Positions 32,707 through 43,058 of a DNA stretch of 64,000 nt are shown here, piece after piece. Every line of letters begins with the position of its first letter. The stretch's first letter is position 1. Source of the stretch: Rhexocercosporidium sp. MPI-PUGE-AT-0058 (Eukaryota > Ascomycota > Leotiomycetes > Helotiales); NCBI GenBank assembly GCA_020746875.1, contig JAGTJL010000005.1, positions 620,001-684,000 of the forward strand, written 5' to 3'. Position numbers and translations under genes: made by a program. The notes beneath the pieces were generated by a model, which had not been told where the DNA came from, made no database searches, and saw only the letters and a program-made list of their open reading frames with translations.

Positions 32707-34542
32707 TTACAGCTTGGCTTTCGCTGCATCAAGTCTCTGGTCCCAATCTACACTTCGCTTCTTTCGAAACTCGGCAATGCCAAGTGCTGATTCGGCATCT
32801 GGCTGCATCATCGCTTCAAACAGTCTTCCTATCGTTTCCTCCTGCACCAGAGAGTCTGGGCTCTTCCACCCGACCTTTACCAATTCTTTTGACATGCGCG
32901 ATCCTCCAGGTGACGCGTAACGTAGTCGGCCAAGCATTTGCTCCAAGTCTTCCTCCAGACCTTCCTGCGTACTCGACAACATGCTAATAATCCCCTGGTT
33001 CTTCAGCTCTTGCGACGTAACTATACGACCGGTCAACATAGCTTCCCTTGTGAGGGCTGGACCCCATTCTCGCAACACATATTTCGAGATGACTGCCGGG
33101 CATAGGCCCAACCGGACTTCTGAAAGTGTGAAGGCCGCGGAGTGGAGGCTCACGCGTAGATCACAGGAGAACGCCAGGCCGATGCCACCACCGAAAGCAG
33201 GACCATTGATACAGGCAACGGTGACTTTGGATGAAGCATCTATCGTCTTGAATAGCGCTCCAAGGGCATTGAAAATGGCTTTGCTGTGGCTACCAGAGGT
33301 TCCGTTGCCTCCAAGAAGGTCCATTCCTGTACAGAAATACTTTCCCGTTGCAGTGATAATGATCCTTGCGATACTGTCGTCTGCCTCTAGTTCGCGGAAG
33401 GCTCGATCAAGCTCCGAGATCAAGGACAGCGAAAGCGCGTTTCCTTTCTGCGGCTCATTGAGGACGATCTTGCCATTTGCGCCGAATCTATACACGATGA
33501 CATGCTCCAGGCTGTGCGCCACTGGAGTCCACTTCATCCTCTGGGTTGGATTAGTACTAGAACGTGGCTTGCTTGACTTCGCAACAAGTGCTGCCCCGGC
33601 TCGACTGTCGTTGTGTTTCTTTAGAGACTGTGATATCCATGATCCTATTGATACAAGCTGGTCAAGATCAACGCCGGTGTCAATGCCTGCTTGATGAAAC
33701 ATATAGACCACATCCTCAGTCGCCACATTCCCTTTGGCACCAGCCGCAAAGGGGCAGCCTCCTAGACCGCCTACGCTGCTATCGAAGGTCCGTACGCCTT
33801 GCTGATAAGCTTCCCAGATGTTCGCCAGAGCCTGGCCGTATGTGTCGTGGAAGTGGCCGGCAATGAGACGGGGATCGACGCCGCGAGAGAATAGGAACTT
33901 GAGGAGACCCCGGACTTGAGCTGGTACACCGACTCCTAATGTATCACCGAGGCTGATCTGGTAGCAGCCCATGTCGGCCAGAGCCTTGACAGCATCGTAA
34001 ACAGTAGAGGGGGATGTCGGGCCAGTGTAAGGATCGGCAAATATGCAAGAGACGTAGCTAATGGGGGTCAATTGCCTGCACCTCGACGAGTTGATTGAGC
34101 TCACAAGGACTCACCCTCTCACAGCCAGACCATTCAACTTTGCAGCCGTGGCCACTTCCTTTGCTCTTTGTAGACCTTCGGCGACGGAACAATTTATGTT
34201 CGCGCGACTGAACCCTTCGGTAGCGCTCACAAAGACCGCTATCTCTTTGATCCCCTGCTCAATCGCTACCTGTAGCCCCTTTGAATTGGGGACTAGTACA
34301 GGAAGTCTGATCTCTGGTCGGTTCCGCAGTGTGTCCTGGATTAGAGGCGATGACATGACCTGTCGACAGTCTCGCAGCTGAGGAATCGCCTTGGGACTCA
34401 CGGCCGATGTGAGCTCGATTGATTGCAAGCCCGCATCTTTGAGTCTCTTTAGCAAATCTAGCTTCATTTCGAAGGGTACTGCGGTAGGAATGTTTTGGAG
34501 GCCATCTCGAGGACCAACTTCGACAATGTTGACAGCGACCAT
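32707..34542 (-). CDS. HMG-CoA lyase fused to enoyl-CoA hydratase, PTS1 end, 592 aa
   Basis: Two exons: 34542-34115 and 34057-32707. Residues 1 to about 300 are an HMG-CoA lyase TIM barrel. They show GPRDGLQN (10-17), the metal ligands in HFHDTYG (211-217), the active-site loop GGLGGCPFA with Cys244, and GNVATEDV. A linker (about 300-345) leads to a crotonase domain (346-592) with FGGGIGLAFSCDL and LSEVRLGLCPAVIS. The latter resembles bacterial LiuC/AtuE-type glutaconyl-CoA hydratases. The first catalytic Glu of ordinary crotonase is Gly here, but the second (SEV) is present. Hydration of a glutaconyl-CoA directly precedes lyase cleavage, so the fusion joins consecutive steps. It ends in AKL, a peroxisomal PTS1. 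The second exon reads through both domains, so this is not two genes. Confidence 0.93.
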
Positions 34543-35097
34543 GATGAATCGCAGCTACACTATCTTGTGTGTCTCTTTTGCTTCTTCACTGAAATATATC
34601 ACAAGATTTGACCCAGGTCTGATCAACCAAGTGACTTTCACCTTGAGGCTTTGCTTAACATCTGCCTTGACACGTATTTTTGCACAGCTCGATAGTTCCA
34701 ACTCTCCGGACCGCTCTCGGTTCCGGACCGAATTCACTGGCCCGGTGTGATGAGTAGACGGCACTAGACGGATGAACATCCGATCTACTGCAGCGCAGCT
34801 AACACAAGGAATTTCTCACGTTCTTGGGGATTCCTAGTTTCATGAGGCATGGTAACCCCCCTATAGAGTATTATTTTATGAAGTTCGGCACTTGTTACGT
34901 CTATTGTCTCATTATTGGTTGGACAGTCGCGATTTTTACGACCATCTCATGGATTTGTAATATATTTTGACTTCAACTGAATTGACATCCTTGTAGTAGC
35001 GACATGCATTATGCTCATATAGTTTGCAAACTCGGTATTCACTCAAATGTGTACAAATGGCTACTAACGATATCTTTGCCCTTATCCGTGCGCAGCA
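34543..35097. promoter_or_regulatory. Promoter of the lyase-hydratase fusion
   Basis: The 9-mer TCCGGACCG occurs twice here, at 34705-34713 and 34722-34730. The pair gives CGG/CCG half-sites of the sort bound by Zn2Cys6 proteins. The rest is AT-rich; the region also holds the 3' end of the nitrilase gene. Confidence 0.45.
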
Positions 35098-36323
35098 TTA
35101 ATATTCATTGGAAATTGCCTTGTCTCCATTGGCAACCGCCTTGGCCCCATTGACAACCACCTTGACCTGTTCTCGCTTTGCCTTCTCTACAACCAGCTCA
35201 TCAACCTTCTTATGAGCTGAAAGTAAAGTCTCTCCACTCGTTCCCGTGTGGTAAGGAGCAAGAGATGGCGCATCAGATACACGAACCACATAATTCTTAG
35301 GCTGGTCATCAACGACTAGACGCAGCAAGTCTGGCCTTGAGTAATGGCCGACGCAGTCCGTTAGTGTCTTTGCGTAGTCGATTTTATCAAGATCGATATC
35401 GCAGTAGATCAGCCCGTCGAAGAGAGGATCCGTGGGTTCAGTGAGTTGTCTCCCATCCGGCCCAAATACCGCAGCGCGACCACCGCCTCCAGCGAGCATG
35501 AAGCCGTCTTTATCTGCATTTCCCTGGCCCTCACTGTTCAATCGGGCGCCTTCGGCGGATAGTGGCTGGTTGGTGACCAGACAATACACTGCGCCTTCAA
35601 GGGCATACATGCGGCTGGCGGTGACTTCGTTGGCTTCTGAGAAGACGGAGTAGGGCTCTTTCGCGGATTCGGTCCATGATGCGTTGAAGGGCCAGGCGGC
35701 TATGTGGACTTGCTCGCCCTGGCAGTATGTGTGGTACTTGAGAAGGGGCTGGAAATGCTCTGGGGGATAATGTTAGTATATGCAACACATCGTGATTGTG
35801 ACTGAAGCATGGACCGCAGATCTCACGTACCCCAGCAATTCAGCATGCCAATCTTTCCCAGCGGTGTGTCTACCACGGTGGTGAGGGAATCGCCTGTAGA
35901 ATCACCAAATAGAGTCCTCTCCACATGTGTAGGCTTCGTCTTGCGGCGATGAAGAAGAATATTCCCATCCGGACCAATCATAACTTGTGCAAGATACAGA
36001 GACGCGCCCACACGCTCACTAAACCCAAAACACACATACATCTCCGCTGCAGCCGTCGCCTGGCGGATTTGGAGCATCTCATCCCCGTAAGCAGACATAC
36101 TATTCGCCATGTACTTCTGCACCAGCGGCATGTTTTCCCTGTAGGTTCCAGACCAGAGGAAGTTCGGGTAGCCTGGAACCCAAACTTCTGAAAAGGCGAC
36201 GAGGGAAGCGCCATTCTGGCTGGCTTCGTTAATTAGCCGAATGGTTTTTGCGATGCCAGCGGTTTTGTCGAACCAGCAGGGTTCGGCCTGGCAGATGGCG
36301 GCTTTCCATTGGCGGATAGACAT
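35098..36323 (-). CDS. Nitrilase / cyanide-hydratase family enzyme, 384 aa
   Basis: Hydrolyses nitriles to acids (or amides). Two exons: 36323-35831 and 35759-35098. The intron splits the active site after NCW. The join gives CWEHFQPLL, with catalytic Cys163 and the Glu of CWE. The rest of the triad is Glu46 (FSEVWVPGYP) and Lys128 (HRRKTKPTHVER). These motifs are those of fungal aliphatic/aromatic nitrilases. The C terminus (about 350-384) is a Lys/Ala/Val-rich extension of the type that mediates nitrilase spiral assembly. No PTS1 is present. Its place between the lyase fusion and a regulator suggests it feeds an acid into the CoA pathway. Substrate is unknown. Confidence 0.92.
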
Positions 36324-37065
36324 CGTTGAGGTGCAGCGCTGTAGAGAGTACCTTGGTTGAAGTGTACAATGCGTGCCTTCACTGCCACTTGCTGGCTGCT
36401 GTTTACCTTATATATACACTCTCGCTTCGAGTACCAACAAACCCTTTCTCCTTGGAGCCTCTCATCGCTTGAACCAAAAGCGGTCCACTTCGCGGCCCAA
36501 TTGACCTTCAGTCCTTATCTCGGATAGGCATTACCCACCCACCTTACGAAGTTATGCTTTTTCCAGGTTACATGAACGTTTTCTCAATACCCCGCAAATA
36601 TAACGGATTATAATCTGGGGTACTGTAGTGGGTGGGTCATACTATGCTTAGAGCCGGTTGAGCATTACCCAACGCTAAAGACCCTGGGCCAAGACGCCAC
36701 TAAGGCTCTGCAGGTGGGTGCAAGGTGGGGGTGCCTTGGCGCTACTGATAGCAAATGGACCGAATGTGAACTGGTATGGTAATGCGCCGTCGGGATCGTC
36801 TAGGGTTTTCTGGTCATAGATATGATGTTTGTGTTTGGAGTTTAGGCTCAACCGGGTGGGTAATTAAGTAGCATGGAGCTGTGCTCCAGCCTCTTGACAT
36901 ACACTCATGGCTCGTTGTAAAGCCTAGGTGTAATTTCCTGTTCTCAGCTATATAGGTTTTCGTACATCAGTCTTTGCAATCGATTAGGTAGTGCATTGCC
37001 AAACCAAGAAGTGCCCAAACTGTCTACATGTTGGACGCCATTGCCCGGATCCCCTTCTCAGCCTA
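36324..37065. promoter_or_regulatory. Nitrilase promoter with cluster motifs
   Basis: 742 bp. Contains CGGATAGGCATTA (36521-36533), identical in reverse complement to a site in the MFS promoter, and a variant CCGGTTGAGCATTA (36654-36667). Also GGTGGGT repeats. No gene seen. Confidence 0.5.
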
Positions 37066-39611
37066 TTACAAAAAGTCTTCTGGAAGGTCCGGTTCCGTGA
37101 AAAACGTATCCATCCACCCTTGCAAATCAACCTCCTCGTTGAGCCAGAAAGTTACATCGATGTTCGAAGACATCGCCAAGTCTGCGCTCTGTGTGTCTTG
37201 CGCGGTCCAAAGCGGCACTTCAAGATATTCAATGTTAGATACCTGGGAACCATCAGGAACGTTTTCTTGGGTATTTTTTTCTGCTTCAATCTCGCCGATA
37301 CCCAGCACATCCATTACATCCTCAGCAAGTAGCCATTCCCGTGCTAGCTGGCGAATAGCTTCAAGTGCTCGTTGACTCCAGGCCCATGCGACGCTCATAT
37401 GCGTGAGTGCCTCGGCTAAAATCTTTAATGAACTGATTGTGTGGCATCGATCCGCAGAATCCAAGGAGGTGGCCTTGAGCAAAAGTATGATTGACGCCGT
37501 AAAGGCGCAGTGTACCGCTGAGATGGGGATGCGGCGCTATCATAACTCAATATAAGGCTGAACGAGGCGGGAAAGCACAATATTCTTACTAATGTGTAAT
37601 GCCTTTGATAAAGCTTGAAGATAGTTGAAATCGACTGAGCTGACTTGGTACACTCTCTCAAGTGAATTAAATCGGCGTTTGAGTGAAGATCACCGGGACC
37701 TAATGAGTTTCTGCGGACTCCGATAAATGGCCGGTGGAGGAGGATGACAGCAACATGATACTGTAGGCTGCTCCACATTAGCTGCTTCTATGCCAGCTGA
37801 TAAAACTGCGCAATCTTACTGTAGAAGGTAGCTGTGAGGCAAGGTCGGTCGTAATGCAGACATTGAAAGTCGGAGACAGCTCGGGAGATTCGTCTGAAAT
37901 TCCATAAGCGCGACATGCGTCTTGGTGAGCAAGTCCTTGACATGTGGACTCAGGCGACGTTTGCTAGGTCGATAACTGATAGCACGTTAGCCCAAGGCTC
38001 TCGTTGAGACTGCACCTATTCAAGAGTCCTACATCTCATCCAAGGTAGGCGCTGTGATATTGAACAATTGGACTGTAGCCCGTACGTTGGAGATCACGTA
38101 GCTACTGGGGAACTCGATCCGCTGTCCTGTCGAGGATGTTGTTGTCCAAGGTCCAAACTCTACGCTTTGCTCAGTAGATGGAAGACGAGCTGAGATTTCA
38201 CTCTCTTGAATAGTCGAAGGTCGACCAAGCCCGACATTAAAGAGTCTGGATATGTATTAGCAAGTATAGACCGTCAGGTCGAACGAGCCAATGGGCATCC
38301 TATGAGAACATACTTGTCCAGTACATAACATCCCCACCAAACGACTCCCCTCAATTCGGCTGCTTCTTTGGTGATGCGACCTGTTTCACACCAGTGGCTG
38401 CAATCCAGGTGCAGTCCAAGATTAAAGGCCATCCTAGTCGCTATTCCTATTGTGGCAGCGTTAGTGTATCAGTTCGATACCAGAATTTTTCCTCAGATCT
38501 TCCAAACTTCACACATCGCTTTGCCACGAAGATTTTTTGGCTACGATTTACACTCGACTTTAGAAAGGTCGGGAACTTACCACAGTACATCCAACCAAGC
38601 GCTTCCTTGTTGGTAGCCGTCTCTCGAAGAGAAAGTAGGGCCGCTGCCTGTATCGTTGTTACCTTTGGCGCCTGGCTTTCGTAGAACAAGATCATTTTCG
38701 CCTGTTCCGCAAGCGCGTTGCCTGCTGTGTTTGGGTCCAAAGGATCGGTCCGCAGCTCCGTGCGATCAGAATACCTGGCCGCGAGAGCAAGCACAGCTGA
38801 AAGAAGTAGATGAGATGCGTACTGGCCAGACTTGGTTCCATAGAGGTCGTCTAGAAACATCTCTTTGATTACGATGTACTGCCACGTGTTTTGCCACGTC
38901 CAGAAGATGTCCAAAAGGTGGTCGCGCAACTCGTCGGACACTTCCACCCGGAGACCTAGTTGGTCCAGTGTGCACGCAGCATGCCTTTCTAGCTCACAAG
39001 CCGATATGGTGGAGCTTGTCGCAGGTCCGGTCTTTAACAGGGAGAAGTTGCTTCGAGAACCGAAATAGTGAACCTGTCCGTCCTCTCCAACGTTGAGGTC
39101 GCCTAGCCGATCGCTGATGTCTCTCATGGGCGACCGACGAGTCGATCCGGCCTCGTCTGAGAGCGAGTCCTCATCGACATCGCTATGAGCACCCTCGAGG
39201 TGTTCGGAATACTTTGATTCAGGGCGTCTAACGGGCTGCCCTAAGCTTTCGAGTTGTGACTCTAAATTCCGGATGCGCTCCTGTAACGCCTCAACATAGC
39301 GCTTGCTTGGTGGTCTAGTATCAAAACACGAGATTCAGCACTTGAGAATTGCCAGGGGAGCCCCTCCTATGAGTTGCTTACTTTCTGTTGCTCCCTTGAT
39401 GCGTGTATTCGCAATCCCCTCCATTCGTGAGACATGATGAACAGGCAGGCCGCTGGCTATCACACTGTATATCATAACGGCTTGGTTAGTGCATGCTTTC
39501 AGCGTCCAGTGACAGATATCAACTCACCTTGACCCTTTTGACACGACAAGAATTACACGCCAATGCAGATCGCTGCCTCGGTTTTCCCGTAGTCGTTACG
39601 CGCGAGCTCAT
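37066..39611 (-). CDS. Zn(II)2Cys6 transcription factor, cluster regulator 1, 683 aa
   Basis: Eight exons: 39611-39528, 39464-39382, 39314-38581, 38446-38314, 38245-38033, 37975-37820, 37767-37590 and 37536-37066 (2052 nt in frame). The zinc cluster is split by intron 1 after CNSCRVKRVK, and continues CDSQRPACSSC to GDC, with correct C6 spacing. A short coiled coil follows (RYVEALQERIRNLESQLES, about 60-78), a dimerisation element. The fungal_trans domain covers about 170-480, including ATRMAFNLGLHLDCSHWCET and VVWWGCYVLDKLFNVGLGRP, with later YHVAVILLHRPFIG. An upstream in-frame ATG at 39716 would add a His-rich stretch; I chose 39611. By position it is the likely regulator of the surrounding pathway genes. 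Confidence 0.87.
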
Positions 39612-40467
39612 CACGATAGCTGACACATGATGCTGATGGTTATGGTAATGGTGATGGTGATGGGGTTGGGGTTGGGTCGGGGTTGAGCACGGTCCAACAG
39701 ATAAGATACACAGCAACAGTCATGCCAACAACTAGCTTCAGCTTCACCGTGCTACGAGTGGCGCTAAGCCAATTAATGCACCTATATAAATGTCTTCGAG
39801 TATTTTTGAAAAATACCAATAATCAAAATCGAATATGGTTTTACGATGCTTACTTGTTTTTTATAATATTCGAACGTATGATGAAGATATAATATTATTT
39901 AAAGTAAACTCTTTGAGATGAAGCGATTGAGCCGTGAGCCGTGAGCTTGGCAAGCAATCGCAAGCTCTTCATCCCAGAAATTAAGTTCTACTGCTTATAA
40001 CAGTACTTCACACCCTTTCAGAAATGAAACGAATTTAAATACATGACAAAAAATTCGAAATATGCGCAATTTATCTTTAAAACCCCCCCCCATTCAGTTG
40101 TTTCAATTAAAAAGAGCGAATTATCGTGAGGGAAAAAGCGGTGAACCAGAAGCTGGTTAGTAGCAAGGCCGTAGGTACCCGTAACTGTACTAGCTAAACC
40201 CAGGTACAGAGACGGTTCCAACGCAGCGCACGTGACACCTTCCGAAGTGTGACGACAGAAAGAAGATATGTCTTTTCTTGGTTGTGAATAGCTCCATTCA
40301 TAGTTTGGTCGACTTCCAGACAGCACGTAAAACTAGAGAGGCAGGCATACACGCTCAAGAAGTGTCGTCGATCCGTAAGCAATCTCAAAGGCTGCGAACG
40401 AGCTCCAAAAATGACGCAAGCAGCAAATTGATCGATATTCTGGCAGATCCAGCTATGTATTTTACTC
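39612..40467. other. Intergenic region between regulator 1 and carboxylase beta
   Basis: Promoter of regulator 1 with GATGGT/GGGTT low-complexity sequence at 39640-39685. AT-rich 39790-39905. A run of C lies at 40083-40091. No gene seen. Confidence 0.4.
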
Positions 40468-42534
40468 TTACAGTCGAGCTAAACCTTTGTGACATGAGGC
40501 ACCTTCGATACCCTCAATTTGGACAATTTCCAAGCACATGCCCAGTACTTCCCGAGTATCGCTGGGATGAATGATACCGTCATCCAATAAGTGAGCGCTG
40601 GTGTAATATGCCTTGCTCTGTCGTTCGACATCCAGTTTCGTCTTTTGGGCTGTCACAGCTGCAGCAACAGATTGTTCTGCCTTATCGCCTGCAGGTGCCT
40701 TTCGTTGATGGCTCCGATCCTGGATGATACCCATAACGCCAGCTAGCTGGTCAGGTCCCATGACACTGCACTTACTTGATGGCCAGGAGAATAGGAATCG
40801 AGGACTGTACGCTCGACCGCACATTGCATAGTTGCCCGCTCCATAGGACGACCCGAGGACGATGGAGATTTGAGGAACCTTAGAGCAGCTGACAGCAGAC
40901 ACTAATTGTGCTCCCTTCTTGATGATACCTTCCTTTTCGGATCGCGATCCAACCATAAACCCAGTGACATTGTGGAGGAACACTATTGGTATGTTTCTGG
41001 AAAAGTCAGAGGTGATTCTGGTTTGGCTCATAAAACGAGGAATAGTAAATTACCTCTGGTTACATAGTCGGATGAACTGGGCACCTTTGACCGCATCATC
41101 GGCACGGATCACCGGGGTTTGGTTGCCCAGAATTCCCACATGGTGGCCTAAAAGCTATCATATTAGCTAAGAGACTTTCTCCTCATCGAAAATGACGAGT
41201 ACCAGCTATCTACAAATACTCACCATGGATCTCAGCATAGCAAGTCAACAAGCCCTTGCCGTACTCTGGCTTGAATACTGCAGCACGCGAGTCGTCTACA
41301 AGTCGCAGGACAACCTCGCCCATGTCGAATGGCTTTCGGATATCCGTGTTCACCAGATATAGCAAGTCCTCGATGGGATACCTGGGCGAAGCAGGCTTGT
41401 GAGTGTATCGGACCTTCTTCAAGGAAGGCTTTTCTAGGGTACATAGCCACTGACGCGCTTTTCGCAAAGCCTCGAACCTGCAGTAGTTGAGCGCTCGATC
41501 TCTTCGAAATAACCCGCTGGACGGCACTTACTCATCACTCGCAATCTCGTCCGCGAGACCTGTGACTGTAGCATGCATCTCAGCACCACCAAGCTCTTCG
41601 GCATCGACTACTTCACCGGTAGCCATTTTGACAAGAGGTGGACCACCCAGGAAAACCTGGGCCTGATTACGCACGAAGATTGTATGATCAGACATTCCTG
41701 GTAGATAGGCTCCTCCTGCTGTAGAAGAGCCAAATACGATGCTACATGTAGGCATGCCATGCTGGCTCCGACGTGCTAGATCTCGGAATATCTGTCCAGT
41801 CTTGTGGAAGACTCGAAACTGTTGAGGTAGAAACACACCAGCCTACTCCGGGTGTTAGCATGGTCCTGTCGCGAACTGGCGAGACGAGGGTAAACTTCGT
41901 CACTGACCGCTTGGACTAGGATCACAATAGGCAAGCGATTCTCATTCGCGATCTCTATTACTCGATTGTGTTTTAGAACTTTCATTGTTAGTAGGAATTC
42001 GCGCTAGTACTTAGTCTCGAGGCTTACTCGTGAACTCATTCCATGCTCCGCCTTTGATGGATGGGATGTGGCACAAAACCATGCAAATTTTGCCGCTGGT
42101 GCTCCGATGTAAGCCTTGCTGTTGCTAGCAAACGAGATCTAGAAGCTTTAGACTTACCAGACGTTTCCAATGCCAGCGATGAGACTAGCAGAGGGTGTCG
42201 AATCAAGCCCGAACCCGGCAAACTGAGCAAGCTCGAGAAAAGGCGAATCGTGGTCGAGAAGAAGTGCTATCCGGTCTCGCGCTGTACAAAACATGAAATC
42301 GATCAGACACAGAAATACTAAGGGTAATCGGGACAACTGACCCAAAAGTTGATCTCTGTCCTGATGTCTCCGCTGAGATGCTTTATCACCTTCCGAGCAA
42401 ACATTCTCCAGATTGGTCTCAAACTCTGACAGAATATCGGCCCATGAATTGTAGTTTTCTTGGAAAGCAGACTGCTTCAAGTCCAGCTTGGCTGTGCTGA
42501 CAGGGAATGCACCAAGATCTGCCATTGCTGCCAT
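40468..42534 (-). CDS. Biotin-dependent acyl-CoA carboxylase beta subunit (MCC/geranyl-CoA type), PTS1 end, 547 aa
   Basis: Carboxyltransferase subunit that moves CO2 from biotin to an enoyl-CoA. Eight exons: 42534-42342, 42281-42158, 42095-42028, 41978-41908, 41842-41532, 41477-41224, 41147-41054 and 40996-40468. Blocks in order: [59 protein letters not shown] with [25 protein letters not shown], and [20 protein letters not shown]. These are the 3-methylcrotonyl/geranyl-CoA carboxylase pattern rather than propionyl or acetyl type. No mitochondrial presequence is seen. It ends in ARL, a canonical PTS1. It is divergent from its alpha partner over 524 bp. MCC versus geranyl-CoA specificity cannot be settled by eye. 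Confidence 0.93.
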
Positions 42535-43058
42535 GAGTCTGAATGTAACACAGCTAGATCTGTGTTCGTAACAGGCAGATTCTGTGTAACGCAATTCGAA
42601 GTATCAGCGATGGTCTTGCTGATACTGAGTACTCGTCTAGAGACACATGTATTCCACAATACATGATTGTTGTTTCAGGTTCATGTACGGCATAGCTATA
42701 GCTTCGCCTGAACCCGGATGTTGCGCCGAGACTGCCGATATGGAATTCGAAGCGCTACAGTAACTCGGCAGACCTGTATCCTTGAGACAGAGGGATCGAT
42801 ATCCATTGCAACCGCCATAGTTTGGTGCAGGCGTAGGACGGAGGTAGGCACGGCATTGCATGGCCGTGTTCCGGCAGTACAATACTGCAACGGGCAACAA
42901 CCGCCGGCAGCTCTGGACAGTACAGGCATGTCGGCGCGGGACCATCTCCAGGTCTTCCGAAATTGAAAATTGATTTAGAGCTGTCCCAACTTCGCTTTTG
43001 ATCGCTAAAGAGCCATCTGAGCATCTGGTTGGAAGTTTGATCATATTACCTGCTCACG
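42535..43058. promoter_or_regulatory. Bidirectional promoter of carboxylase beta and alpha
   Basis: 524 bp between two start codons that code for partner subunits. Contains the palindrome at 42849-42868 and further CGG/CCG half-sites (for example CCGCCGG near 42900). Four overlapping frames here are shadows. Confidence 0.65.
42849..42868. promoter_or_regulatory. CGG-N10-CCG palindrome, candidate Zn2Cys6 binding site
   Basis: CACGGC, 8-nt spacer, GCCGTG: perfect 6-bp arms. The core CGG (42851-42853) and CCG (42864-42866) are inverted with a 10-nt gap, the layout bound by Gal4-type dimers (Put3-like spacing). Confidence 0.5.

Noticed and set aside
32707..34542. Two separate genes (lyase and hydratase)
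   Set aside because: A single exon runs from lyase residue 143 through the linker and hydratase with no stop or splice signal.
39640..39685. GGGGTT-like repeats resembling telomeric sequence
   Set aside because: Too short and irregular, mixed with GATGGT; ordinary low complexity upstream of regulator 1.
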